Source: Streptomyces sp. NBC_00376 (lineage in GTDB: Bacteria; Actinomycetota; Actinomycetes; Streptomycetales; Streptomycetaceae). From it: DNA of 64,000 nt. Location of the stretch: NCBI RefSeq assembly GCF_036077095.1, contig NZ_CP107960.1, positions 4,340,001 through 4,404,000 of the forward strand, read 5' to 3'. Positions 54,859-63,289 of the stretch are shown piece by piece; the stretch's first letter is position 1, and each line of letters begins with the position of its first letter. The notes under the pieces were generated by a model that saw only the letters and a list, made by a program, of their open reading frames with translations, did no database searches and was not told the origin of the DNA. A program made the position numbers and the translations under genes.

Positions 54859-56571
54859 GTGGCGGAACGTAGCACGGCTGCCGTCGACGTGGCCGACAAC
54901 AGCGGTGATGAGCCGCTGACCGCCAAGGCGGACGAGACCACGGCCGACGGGACGGCAGAAGCTCAGGACACCAAGGGCACGAAGCCGCAGGACACGGATG
55001 GTGAGCGCATCGGTTCCGAGGCCTCTCTGCCGACCCTCGATCTGCACAGCGGGCACAAACTGGCCAGACGCTACCGGCTGGAGGAGTGCGTCACCCGTCT
55101 GGACGGCTTCAGCAGCTGGCGCGCCGTCGACGAGAAACTGCGGCGCGCGGTGGGCGTTCATCTGCTTCCGGCCGACCACCCGCGTGCCCGCTCCGTGCTG
55201 GCGGCGGCCCGTTCCTCCGCACTGCTCGGTGACCCACGTTTCGTGCAGGTCCTCGACGCGGTGGAGGAGGACGACGTCGTCTACGTCGTCCACGAATGGC
55301 TCCCCGACGCCACCGAGCTCACCTCACTGCTGGCCTCGGGGCCGATGGACGCGCACGATGCCTACCAGCTCGTCAGCCAGGTCTCCCAGGCCATGGCGGC
55401 AGCCCACCGGGAAGGCCTCGCACATCTGAGGCTCACCCCGGGGGCGGTGCTGCGGAGCTCGACCGGGCAGTACCGGATCCGCGGCCTCGCGGTGAACGCC
55501 GCCCTGCGGGGCATCACCGCCGACGGTCCCCAGCGTGCGGACACCGAGGCGATCGGCGCCCTGCTCTACGCCGCGCTGACCCAGCGCTGGCCGTACGAGA
55601 GCGACGCGTACGGCCTGGCCGGGCTGCCCAAGGGCGTGGGGCTGATCGCCCCCGACCAGGTGCGCGCCGGCGTCCACCGGGGCCTTTCCGAGCTCGCCAT
55701 GCGCGCACTCGCCAACGACGGCGCCACTGCCTCCAGGCAGGAGCAGCCGTGCACCACGCCGGACGAGCTGGCCAAGGCCGTTGCCGCGATGCCCCGCATC
55801 CGCCCTCCGGAGCCCGCCTTCACCGCGCCTCCCGAGTACCAGCGCACCACCTACCAGCAGGGTTCCTACGGGCGCCCGTCGGCCCGGCCCGTCGCCGCTC
55901 AGCCCAAGATCGTGGCGCCCCCGGCACCGCTCCAGAGCCGCACCGGCAAGGCCCTCAAGTGGGCCGTGTCCGCGCTGCTCATCGCCGCGCTGGGCCTCGG
56001 CAGCTGGCAGCTCGCCGAGACACTCATCGACCACAACAAGAGTTCCGACCCCGGCGACAGCACACAGACCGACCCGGAGAACAGCGACAACAAGCCTCAG
56101 CCCGCGACCGAGCCGCTGCGCATCGCCGGAGCGACGGAGTTCATGCCCGGTGGCTCGGGGATCCAGACTGATCAGGTGCCGAACTCCGTCGACGGCGATG
56201 CGGGCACGGCCTGGGTCACGCCGCGGTACCTGGGCTTCGCGAACTTCGGCAACTACCCGAACCGCAGGGACGGCAGCGGCATAGTCGTGGACCTGGGCAG
56301 CGTTCAGGACGTCGCGGGCATCGCTGCCAAGATGTACCGCAGTGGGCAGAAGGCCGAGGTGCTGGCTGCCGATCCGAGCGCTTCCGCCCCGTCGTCCCTC
56401 TCGGACTTCCCCCAGCGCCTCACAGAGCTCGCAACGGTGGGAAGCGACCTGAAGAAGACCTTCTCCAAGCCGGTAAGGACGCGCTACGTCCTGGTCCGTC
56501 TCGCGGAACTGCCTTCGGACGGAACGGGTGGCTACCGGGGCGGGATCTCGGAGATCTCCGTACTCAAGTGA
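54859..56571 (+). CDS. Membrane-anchored pseudokinase (MurJ partner candidate)
   Basis: 570 aa. A kinase-like domain (about residues 60-310) begins RRYRLEECVTRLDGFSSWRAVDEKLRRAVGVHL. The catalytic loop is HLRLTPGAVL in place of HRDLxxxN and there is no DFG (IRGLAVNAAL), so it cannot be an active Ser/Thr kinase. A Pro-rich linker, one membrane helix (ALKWAVSALLIAALGLGSW) and an extracellular domain (about 410-570) follow. In mycobacteria the same pseudokinase and outer domain are fused to MviN and, when phosphorylated, recruit FhaA; here they are a separate gene next to murJ. GTG 54859. Confidence 0.88.
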   Translation: MAERSTAAVDVADNSGDEPLTAKADETTADGTAEAQDTKGTKPQDTDGERIGSEASLPTLDLHSGHKLARRYRLEECVTRLDGFSSWRAVDEKLRRAVGVHLLPADHPRARSVLAAARSSALLGDPRFVQVLDAVEEDDVVYVVHEWLPDATELTSLLASGPMDAHDAYQLVSQVSQAMAAAHREGLAHLRLTPGAVLRSSTGQYRIRGLAVNAALRGITADGPQRADTEAIGALLYAALTQRWPYESDAYGLAGLPKGVGLIAPDQVRAGVHRGLSELAMRALANDGATASRQEQPCTTPDELAKAVAAMPRIRPPEPAFTAPPEYQRTTYQQGSYGRPSARPVAAQPKIVAPPAPLQSRTGKALKWAVSALLIAALGLGSWQLAETLIDHNKSSDPGDSTQTDPENSDNKPQPATEPLRIAGATEFMPGGSGIQTDQVPNSVDGDAGTAWVTPRYLGFANFGNYPNRRDGSGIVVDLGSVQDVAGIAAKMYRSGQKAEVLAADPSASAPSSLSDFPQRLTELATVGSDLKKTFSKPVRTRYVLVRLAELPSDGTGGYRGGISEISVLK

Positions 56572-56575
56572 CCGC

Positions 56576-56605
56576 GAGGCAGGTGGGGGCGCCCCCATCT
56601 GCCTC
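56576..56605 (+). terminator. Terminator after the pseudokinase gene
   Basis: 15-bp stem (56576-56590 with 56591-56605, one G-U pair, closed without a clear loop), 4 bp after the stop. Confidence 0.65.
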
Positions 56606-56608
56606 CCG

Positions 56609-56639
56609 CGTCCACCGGTACGCCTCGCACCGGTGGACG
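56609..56639. terminator. Second hairpin before sigM
   Basis: CGTCCACCGGT (56609-56619) pairs with ACCGGTGGACG (56629-56639), an 11-bp perfect stem with a 9-base loop. Confidence 0.6.
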
Positions 56640-56737
56640 CGTCCGGTCCAGGCCGGTGCCTCCTGCGCCCCTGCCCCGTCCGCTCGAATCGTGATAGACA
56701 GACGCACCTTGACGCAGCGAAAGGGAGGGAGGGGGAG

Positions 56738-57439
56738 GTGGCCGCCGAGCCGTCGGAACCACTCAGCGACTCAGACCTCCTCGCTCGCCATGTGGCCGGT
56801 GACCCGGACGCCTTCGGTGAGCTCGTACGGCGCCACCGCGACCGGCTGTGGGCCGTGGCGATACGGACCCTGGGAGACCGCGAGGAAGCCGCGGACGCCG
56901 TCCAGGACGCCCTTGTCTCCGCCTTCAGGGCCGCCCATACCTTCCGCGGTCAGTCCGCCGTCACCACCTGGCTGCATCGCATCACGGTCAACGCCTGCCT
57001 AGACCGCGTCCGCAAGGCGGCCACCCGCAGGACCGCTCCGGTCGACGACACCGAACGGTTCGAGCAGCTCCTGGAACCGCACGAATCCGCGGAGGCACCG
57101 GCGGAGCGCCAGGACCTCCACCGCGAGCTCCTGGCCGCCCTCGCCACTCTGCCCGCCGAGCAGCGGGCCGCACTCGTCCTCGTGGACATGCAGGGCTACC
57201 CGGTGGCCGAGGCGGCACGCATCCTCGACGTACCGACAGGCACCGTGAAGAGCCGCTGTGCGCGGGGACGGTCCCGGCTGGCACCGCTTCTCCTCCACCT
57301 GCGCGGCGAGGTCGCAGGAGTCGACGAGAGGGCCGGAAGGAACCGGACGCCGCGTGCATCCGTCCCACCGGCATCGGGGCCGAGAGATGCGGGCACAAGC
57401 GATCCCGCTGCAGTGAAGGGCGGAGGTGGGCGCACATGA
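56738..57439 (+). CDS. sigM: ECF RNA polymerase sigma factor SigM
   Basis: 233 aa. Region 2 is DAFGELVRRHRDRLWAVAIRTLG with the DAVQDALVSAF segment, and region 4 has TLPAEQRAALVLVDMQGYPVAEAARIL. The C-terminal about 40 residues are Arg/Pro-rich. The name follows synteny with S. coelicolor sigM (SCO3892). GTG 56738 has GGAGGGGGAG upstream. It overlaps the anti-sigma gene by ATGA at 57436-57439, so the two are translationally coupled. Confidence 0.9.
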   Translation: MAAEPSEPLSDSDLLARHVAGDPDAFGELVRRHRDRLWAVAIRTLGDREEAADAVQDALVSAFRAAHTFRGQSAVTTWLHRITVNACLDRVRKAATRRTAPVDDTERFEQLLEPHESAEAPAERQDLHRELLAALATLPAEQRAALVLVDMQGYPVAEAARILDVPTGTVKSRCARGRSRLAPLLLHLRGEVAGVDERAGRNRTPRASVPPASGPRDAGTSDPAAVKGGGGRT

Positions 57440-58392
57440 CATCAACGACCGGCACGACCCAGCATCCGGATGTCACGGAGATCTCCGAGCTGGCGGAGGA
57501 GCTGCTCCCACCGTCACGTGCGGCAGAGGTACGTGACCATGTGGACGGCTGCGAACTCTGTGGTGAGGTTCATGCCTCTCTCGTAGAGATCCGCGAGCTG
57601 CTCGGCACCGTGCCCATGCCGCAGCGCATGCCTGACGACATCGCGGACCGCATCGATGCGGCACTCCTCGCCGAGGCGGCTCTCGGCATCACGAAGCCAT
57701 CCGGCTCGGCGCATGTTTCACGTGAAACAGAGCGGCCGGCAGCAGAGAAGCCGAACACGGAACCCAGTCCCTCGGACCGTCCCGCAGGACGTCCCCGGGC
57801 GACCACCGGCCCCGGCCGCCGGTCGGTCCGGCGCCGCCGTCGCAAAGCCGTGCTCGGAGCCGCTCTCGGTGCGGCCGTGGTCGGCGTGAGTGTCTTCATG
57901 CTGCAGAGCCTCCAGCCGTCCCAGGAGTCCGGGAGCCTCAAGGCAGCGGACCGCAGCTCCACCGCCGGGGAGAACAGCGGAGGAGCGTTCTCGGAGTCCA
58001 CCCTCGGGGACCGGGTGCACACGCTTCTTCTGAGTGCCGGCTCGAAGCCGTCGAAGTCGGCGGACGGTATGGAGGCCGAGAAGCAGGCGCCGTCCGTCGG
58101 GGCGCAGTCGACGCCCAAGGGCAGCTCCGCCGGATCCGAGTCCCCTCAGACGCCATTGCGCGCACCCACCGTGCCCGTCCCGCCGTGTGTGCAGCAGGGC
58201 ACCGGACGCGATGCTGCCGCCCTCGCCGTGGAACAAGGCACCTACAAGGGCACGGATGCGTTCCTCGTCGTCCTTCCGCACCCGTCCGACGCGACCCGTG
58301 TACAGGCGTACGTCGTCGATGCGGCCTGCGTCCGGACCGCGCCCGCGGGCAAGGGTGAACTCCTGCTGACCCACTCCTACCCGCGCCCCTGA
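57436..58392 (+). CDS. Zinc-finger anti-sigma factor with a membrane anchor
   Basis: 318 aa. The zinc site HxxxCxxC is seen as HVDGCELCGEVH (about residues 36-47). A membrane helix (KAVLGAALGAAVVGVSVFML, about residues 140-160) and an extracytoplasmic Ser/Pro-rich domain follow. Likely holds SigM until a signal outside the membrane releases it. A parS site (57715-57728) is read in frame as VSRET. It is coupled to sigM by ATGA. Confidence 0.87.
   Translation: MTSTTGTTQHPDVTEISELAEELLPPSRAAEVRDHVDGCELCGEVHASLVEIRELLGTVPMPQRMPDDIADRIDAALLAEAALGITKPSGSAHVSRETERPAAEKPNTEPSPSDRPAGRPRATTGPGRRSVRRRRRKAVLGAALGAAVVGVSVFMLQSLQPSQESGSLKAADRSSTAGENSGGAFSESTLGDRVHTLLLSAGSKPSKSADGMEAEKQAPSVGAQSTPKGSSAGSESPQTPLRAPTVPVPPCVQQGTGRDAAALAVEQGTYKGTDAFLVVLPHPSDATRVQAYVVDAACVRTAPAGKGELLLTHSYPRP
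57715..57728. other. parS site inside the anti-sigma gene
   Basis: Perfect GTTTCACGTGAAAC; codons encode VSRET. Confidence 0.9.
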
Positions 58393-58424
58393 GAATCCGG
58401 CCGGATGCCGCCTCGGCACGTCGG

Positions 58425-58450
58425 GGAATGCATCCCCCGTAGGATCCGTT
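58425..58450 (+). promoter_or_regulatory. SigR-type promoter of trxBA
   Basis: GGAAT (58425-58429), 18 bp, GTT (58448-58450): an exact match to the thiol-stress sigma factor SigR consensus GGAAT-N18/19-GTT. It lies 77 bp before the trxB start. Confidence 0.85.
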
Positions 58451-58526
58451 GGGTGGGGTGAGAGTCGTTGAACCGGCCCCAGTAGGCGTGGACAGTAGGC
58501 AGTCTGCAGAGACGAGGAAGAAACCC

Positions 58527-59489
58527 GTGAGCGACGTCCGTAATGTGATCATCATCGGCTCCGGCCCCGCGGGCTACACGGCCGCCCTTTACACCGCACG
58601 CGCCTCTCTGAAGCCGCTGGTGTTCGAGGGCGCCGTCACCGCTGGTGGCGCGCTGATGAACACCACCGACGTGGAGAACTTCCCGGGCTTCCAGGACGGG
58701 ATCATGGGCCCCGAGCTCATGGACAACATGCGCGCCCAGGCCGAGCGCTTCGGCGCCGAGCTGGTCCCCGACGACGTCGTCTCCGTGGACCTCGCCGGAG
58801 ACATCAAGACGGTGACGGACACGGCCGGCACGGTGCACCGCGCCAAGGCCGTCATCGTGACGACCGGCTCGCAGCACCGCAAGCTCGGCCTGCCCAACGA
58901 GGACGCCCTCTCCGGACGCGGCGTCTCCTGGTGCGCCACCTGTGACGGCTTCTTCTTCAAGGACCAGGACATCGCCGTGGTCGGCGGCGGCGACACCGCG
59001 ATGGAGGAGGCGACCTTCCTCTCCCGCTTCGCCAAGTCGGTCACCATCGTCCACCGCCGGGACACGCTGCGTGCCTCCAAGGCCATGCAGGAACGAGCCT
59101 TCGCGGACCCGAAGATCAAGTTCGCCTGGGACAGCGAGGTTGCCGGAGTGCACGGCGAGCAGAAGCTCTCCGGTCTGACCCTGCGGAACACCAAGACCGG
59201 CGAGACGTCCGAGCTCGCGGTGACCGGCCTGTTCATCGCGGTGGGCCACGACCCGCGCACCGAGCTCTTCAAGGGCCAGCTCGACCTCGACGAGGAGGGC
59301 TACCTCAAGGTCGAAGCCCCCTCGACCCGTACCAACGTGACCGGCGTCTTCGGCGCCGGTGACGTCGTCGACCACACCTACCGGCAGGCCATCACGGCTG
59401 CCGGCACGGGCTGCTCTGCCGCCCTCGACGCCGAGCGCTTCCTCTCCGCGCTCGCCGACGAGGAAAAGGCCGCAGCGGCCACCGTCTGA
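58527..59489 (+). CDS. trxB: Thioredoxin reductase
   Basis: 320 aa flavoprotein. The FAD motif is [18 protein letters not shown], the redox CxxC is CATCDGFFF, and the NADPH motif is [12 protein letters not shown]. Reduces thioredoxin with NADPH. GTG 58527 has GAGGAAG upstream. It is transcribed with trxA (47 bp apart) from the SigR promoter, so it should respond to disulphide stress. Confidence 0.97.
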   Translation: MSDVRNVIIIGSGPAGYTAALYTARASLKPLVFEGAVTAGGALMNTTDVENFPGFQDGIMGPELMDNMRAQAERFGAELVPDDVVSVDLAGDIKTVTDTAGTVHRAKAVIVTTGSQHRKLGLPNEDALSGRGVSWCATCDGFFFKDQDIAVVGGGDTAMEEATFLSRFAKSVTIVHRRDTLRASKAMQERAFADPKIKFAWDSEVAGVHGEQKLSGLTLRNTKTGETSELAVTGLFIAVGHDPRTELFKGQLDLDEEGYLKVEAPSTRTNVTGVFGAGDVVDHTYRQAITAAGTGCSAALDAERFLSALADEEKAAAATV

Positions 59490-59536
59490 CTCACGCCTCG
59501 CACCCCACTACACCCCAAGAAGTTAAGGAGGCCGCC

Positions 59537-59866
59537 GTGGCCGGCGCCCTGAAGAACGTGACCGACGACTCCTTCGACGAGGTCGTCCTGAAGAGCGAGA
59601 AGCCTGTGCTGGTGGACTTCTGGGCAGCCTGGTGCGGCCCGTGCCGCCAGATCGCTCCGTCCCTGGAGGCCATCGCCGCCGAGCACGGTGACCAGATCGA
59701 GGTCGTCAAGCTCAACATCGACGAGAACCCGGCCACGGCTGCCAAGTACGGCGTCATGTCCATCCCGACCCTGAACGTCTACCAGGGCGGCGAGGTCGCG
59801 AAGACCATCGTCGGCGCGAAGCCGAAGGCCGCGATCGTCCGCGACCTCGAAGCCTTCCTCGGCTAG
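59537..59866 (+). CDS. trxA: Thioredoxin
   Basis: 109 aa with the active site WAAWCGPCRQIAP and cis-Pro MSIPTL. Full thioredoxin fold. GTG 59537 has AAGGAGG upstream. Second gene of trxBA. Confidence 0.97.
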   Translation: MAGALKNVTDDSFDEVVLKSEKPVLVDFWAAWCGPCRQIAPSLEAIAAEHGDQIEVVKLNIDENPATAAKYGVMSIPTLNVYQGGEVAKTIVGAKPKAAIVRDLEAFLG

Positions 59867-59883
59867 GCGTACCGCACGCCACT

Positions 59884-59897
59884 GTTTCACGTGAAAC
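59884..59897. other. parS site in the trxA terminator
   Basis: Perfect GTTTCACGTGAAAC, 17 bp after the trxA stop; its right half belongs to the terminator stem. Confidence 0.9.
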
Positions 59898-59932
59898 GGG
59901 TCCGTCCCTCGGGGGGATGGACCCGTTTCACG
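59890..59932 (+). terminator. trxBA terminator sharing bases with parS
   Basis: Perfect 14-bp stem (CGTGAAACGGGTCC 59890-59903 with GGACCCGTTTCACG 59919-59932) and a 15-base loop. Confidence 0.75.
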
Positions 59933-59968
59933 TTGTCATGGGAGCTCGGATCGCCATGGGCTCTCGGA

Positions 59969-60586
59969 TCACAGCGGCCTCAGCGCCGGCTCCTTCTGTA
60001 CCGCGCCCAGCAGCCGGTCCAGCGCCAGTTCGACGTCTTCCTTCCAGGACAGCGTCGTGCGCAGTTCCAGCCTCAGCCGAGGATGAACGGGATGCGGTCG
60101 TACGGTCTTGAAGCCGACTGCGAGCAGATGGTCCGCGGGAAGCACACAGGCCGGCTCCTTCCACCGGGCGTCGCCGAAAGCCTCGATCGCCTTGAACCCC
60201 CGGCGCAGCAGATCCTTGGCGACGGTCTGCACCATGACCCGGCCCAGCCCCTGCCCCTGGTAGCCCGGCATGATCCAGCCAGTGATCAACTGCACGGCAT
60301 CGGAGGAGACGGGGCTGGTGGGAAAAGCGGTCGAGCGCGGTACATAGGCGGGCGGCGCATAGAGCACGTAGCCCACCGGGACATCGTCGACATGGACAAC
60401 GCGGCCGCACGACCCCCATTCCAGGAGAACGGCCGAGATCCATGCCTCCTTCTCCAGCTCGGGCGTCCCTGCCTTTACCGCAGCTTCCCCACTGACCGGA
60501 TCAAGCTCCCAGAAGACACATGAGCGGCATCGTCTGGGGAGATCGGAAAGGTTGTCCAGTGTGAGCGGTACGAGCCGACGCCCCAT
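59969..60586 (-). CDS. GNAT-family N-acetyltransferase
   Basis: 205 aa. The acetyl-CoA loop is MPGYQGQGLGRVMVQTV (QxxGxG as GYQGQGLG). The N-terminal segment CRSCVFWELDPVSG is shared by a subfamily conserved between trxA and parB in streptomycetes. Substrate unknown. Convergent with trxA. Confidence 0.88.
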   Translation of the reverse strand: MGRRLVPLTLDNLSDLPRRCRSCVFWELDPVSGEAAVKAGTPELEKEAWISAVLLEWGSCGRVVHVDDVPVGYVLYAPPAYVPRSTAFPTSPVSSDAVQLITGWIMPGYQGQGLGRVMVQTVAKDLLRRGFKAIEAFGDARWKEPACVLPADHLLAVGFKTVRPHPVHPRLRLELRTTLSWKEDVELALDRLLGAVQKEPALRPL

Positions 60587-60752
60587 GAAGGCTGTTCCTC
60601 GCTTCCTTCGCCCGCCGCATCGCGTGCGACGGTCAGTGCACTCCGTTCACTGACCGTATGGCCCCTTGTACCGAGGTGGCTCAACCCGGATGTGCCATAC
60701 CAGAACGCATCGTATCGACCCAGGGATGAAGCCGACACCGAGAGAAAGCAAA

Positions 60753-60794
60753 GGGCGGGCTGTGTTCCGGTAACCACCGGAACACAGCCCGCCC
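60753..60794 (-). terminator. parAB terminator
   Basis: Perfect 19-bp stem (60753-60771 with 60776-60794) with loop AACC, 20 bp beyond the parB stop. On the minus strand it is followed by TTTGCTTTCTC, so it is a near-canonical intrinsic terminator. Confidence 0.9.
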
Positions 60795-60813
60795 GACATC
60801 CCCATCGGCAGGG

Positions 60814-61926
60814 TCAGCCCTCGTCGCCCTCGGAGGATTCCTCTGTGGGCTCCTCTGCGGATGCCCGATCCAGCACGCGCCCCTCGCCCGGTGCCAGGCT
60901 GTCGAGAATGCGGTCCAGATCCTCCATCGACGCGAACTCGACGACGATCTTCCCCTTCTTCTGACCGAGGTCGACCTTCACCCTGGTCTCGAAGCGGTCC
61001 GAGAGGCGGGTGGCGAGATCGGACAGGGCGGGCGACACCCGGCCGCCGGCCCGCGGCCCCCTGGCCTTGGCAGGGCTCGTGGAACTGGAGCCCATGAGCG
61101 TCACGATCTCCTCGACCGCACGCACCGACAGCCCCTCGGCCACAATGCGATGGGCCAGCCGGTCCTGCTCCTCCGAGTCGTCCACGGACAGCAGGGCCCG
61201 CGCATGACCGGCCGACAGCACCCCGACCGCCACCCTCCGCTGTACCGGAGCCGACAGCTTCAGCAGACGCAGTGTGTTGGACACCTGCGGCCGCGAACGC
61301 CCGATCCGGTCGGCCAGCTGGTCATGCGTGCACTTGAAGTCCTTGAGCAGCTGGTCGTACGCGGCTGCCTCCTCCAGCGGATTCAGCTGAGCCCGGTGGA
61401 GGTTCTCCAGGAGCGCGTCCAGGAGCAGCTTCTCGTCGTCCGTGGCCCGGACGATGGCCGGAATCTGCTTCAGCTCCGCCTTACGGCAGGCCCTCCAGCG
61501 CCGCTCGCCCATGATGAGCTCGTAGCGCTCCGGCCCCACCTTCCGCACGACGACAGGCTGAAGGAGACCCACCTCCTTGATGGAGGTCACCAGCTCCGCA
61601 AGCGCGTCCTCGTCGAACACCTCACGGGGCTGGCGGGGGTTCGGAGTGATGTCGCCGATAGGAATCTCGGCGAAGTACGCCCCGGTAGGTTCCGCCGGCC
61701 CGGCAGCCGCTCCGGACTCCGACAACGGCGCGCTCGGCTCCGGCACGATCGGAGCGCCCGCGCGAGCGGCCACCTTTGCCGCAGCCACCCCTCGCTCCGC
61801 GGTCAGGACAGGATTCGCCCCGGCAGAGGTCGATCCCATCCCCGCTGACGGCACCTGCTTCTCCTGCGGAGCGGCGGGGATCAGGGCACCCAGCCCACGC
61901 CCCAACCCTCTTCGACGCTCGCTCAC
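60814..61926 (-). CDS. parB: Chromosome-partitioning protein ParB
   Basis: 370 aa. The N-terminus [14 protein letters not shown] is the ParA-interaction peptide. The CTPase fold carries GERRWRA, and the HTH is [25 protein letters not shown]-terminal dimerisation domain follows. It loads at parS, spreads as a CTP-dependent clamp and organises the origin region before spore septation. It overlaps the parA stop by 4 bp. Confidence 0.97.
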   Translation of the reverse strand: MSERRRGLGRGLGALIPAAPQEKQVPSAGMGSTSAGANPVLTAERGVAAAKVAARAGAPIVPEPSAPLSESGAAAGPAEPTGAYFAEIPIGDITPNPRQPREVFDEDALAELVTSIKEVGLLQPVVVRKVGPERYELIMGERRWRACRKAELKQIPAIVRATDDEKLLLDALLENLHRAQLNPLEEAAAYDQLLKDFKCTHDQLADRIGRSRPQVSNTLRLLKLSAPVQRRVAVGVLSAGHARALLSVDDSEEQDRLAHRIVAEGLSVRAVEEIVTLMGSSSTSPAKARGPRAGGRVSPALSDLATRLSDRFETRVKVDLGQKKGKIVVEFASMEDLDRILDSLAPGEGRVLDRASAEEPTEESSEGDEG

Positions 61927-62999
61927 TGAATCCCCTCCGAAATGCTCTGCTGGCTGTTCCCCATGCCCGTCCGGGCATGCTGGGGCTCGTAGTGGATCCC
62001 GACGCCCCGCAGGGCGATCTCACGCGCCGCTTCAAGGTACGACAGCGACCCACTGGAACCCGGGTCATAGGTCAACACGGTCTGCCCGTAGCTGGGCGCC
62101 TCCGAGATCCGCACCGATCGCGGAATGTTCGTCCGCAACACCTCCTTGCCGAAGTGGCTGCGCACCTCCTCCGCAACCTGCGAAGCGAGCCTGGTCCTGC
62201 CGTCGTACATGGTGAGCAGGATCGTCGACACATGGAGATCGGGGTTGAGATGCCCCCGCACCAGGTCCACATTGCGCAGCAGCTGACCCAGCCCTTCCAG
62301 CGCGTAGTACTCGCACTGGATGGGGATCAGCACCTCGGCCCCGGCGACCAGGGCATTGACCGTCAACAGACCGAGCGAAGGCGGGCAGTCGATGAGGATG
62401 TAGTCCAACGGCTGCTCGTACGCCTGGATCGCTCGCTGCAGTCGACTCTCCCGCGCCACCAGCGACACCAGTTCGATCTCCGCACCGGCGAGATCGATGG
62501 TGGCGGGGGCGCAGAAGAGGCCTTCGACGTCCGGTACGGGCTGAACCACCTCGGAGAGCGGCCTGCTCTCCACCAGGACGTCATAGATGGAGGGGACTTC
62601 GGCGTGGTGATCGATACCCAGAGCCGTAGAGGCGTTCCCCTGCGGGTCGAGGTCGACCACCAGAACACGGGCGCCGTGAAGCGCGAGCGAGGCAGCAAGG
62701 TTGACCGTCGTGGTCGTCTTGCCCACTCCGCCCTTCTGGTTGGCCACCACCATGACGCGCGTCCGGTCAGGACGGGGCAGGCCCTCACCGGCGCGGCCAA
62801 GGGCCTCGACCGCCAGCTGGGCCGCGCGACCGATGGGTGTGTCGTCCATCGGCGGCGGTGTTTCACGTGAAACACCGTCCCCCGCCGATTCGGTTCGGGG
62901 ACCGGGGACCGGATCGGTCATCGGTCCCGCGATGTTGGCGTCGGACCGCAAGGATTCACTCTCCTCGACTTCAGGCTCGCAATGAGCAGAGCCTGCCAT
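61923..62999 (-). CDS. parA: Chromosome-partitioning ATPase ParA
   Basis: 358 aa. The deviant Walker A is KGGVGKTTT, with [12 protein letters not shown] and the ParA motif [19 protein letters not shown]. Binds DNA non-specifically as ATP dimers and positions ParB-parS complexes. ATG 62999 (MAGSAHCEP) agrees with the S. coelicolor start as I recall. A longer in-frame start, GTG 63161, lies inside a parS site; the ribosome site is weak for both. A parS site in the coding region is read as VSRET. Confidence 0.95.
   Translation of the reverse strand: MAGSAHCEPEVEESESLRSDANIAGPMTDPVPGPRTESAGDGVSRETPPPMDDTPIGRAAQLAVEALGRAGEGLPRPDRTRVMVVANQKGGVGKTTTTVNLAASLALHGARVLVVDLDPQGNASTALGIDHHAEVPSIYDVLVESRPLSEVVQPVPDVEGLFCAPATIDLAGAEIELVSLVARESRLQRAIQAYEQPLDYILIDCPPSLGLLTVNALVAGAEVLIPIQCEYYALEGLGQLLRNVDLVRGHLNPDLHVSTILLTMYDGRTRLASQVAEEVRSHFGKEVLRTNIPRSVRISEAPSYGQTVLTYDPGSSGSLSYLEAAREIALRGVGIHYEPQHARTGMGNSQQSISEGIQ
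62860..62873. other. parS site inside parA
   Basis: Perfect GTTTCACGTGAAAC; codons encode VSRET. Confidence 0.9.
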
Positions 63000-63035
63000 G
63001 CTTTCGGGGTCGTGAACCAGCGAGGCCCGCTCTTC

Positions 63036-63062
63036 TGTGGATGAATCCACTTCTGTGGACAA
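63036..63062. promoter_or_regulatory. Two DnaA boxes upstream of parA
   Basis: TGTGGACAA at 63054-63062 (reverse complement TTGTCCACA, exact Streptomyces box) and TGTGGATGA at 63036-63044 (one to two mismatches). They lie 37-63 bp before the parA start. Confidence 0.55.
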
Positions 63063-63145
63063 CTCCGTAGCCCTAACGGGCCTGCGATGCCGCGGCGCGG
63101 CAGCCGCGCGACCGCGGCTGATGATTCCATGCAGCAGAGAGCGAC

Positions 63146-63159
63146 GTTTCACGTGAAAC
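63146..63159. other. parS site between parA and rsmG
   Basis: Perfect GTTTCACGTGAAAC. It overlaps an alternative GTG start of parA by one base (63159-63161) and lies 130 bp beyond the rsmG stop. Confidence 0.9.
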
Positions 63160-63289
63160 ACGATGCCCCCGCAGCTTAGCTACAGGGGCACGACACTCCG
63201 TATGGGTCATAAGGCTACGTACCGGACCCGCCGCCGGCAGACGGCATGAACAGCACGCGGCACTTGATCCCGCGGAGCGACCGGAGACG

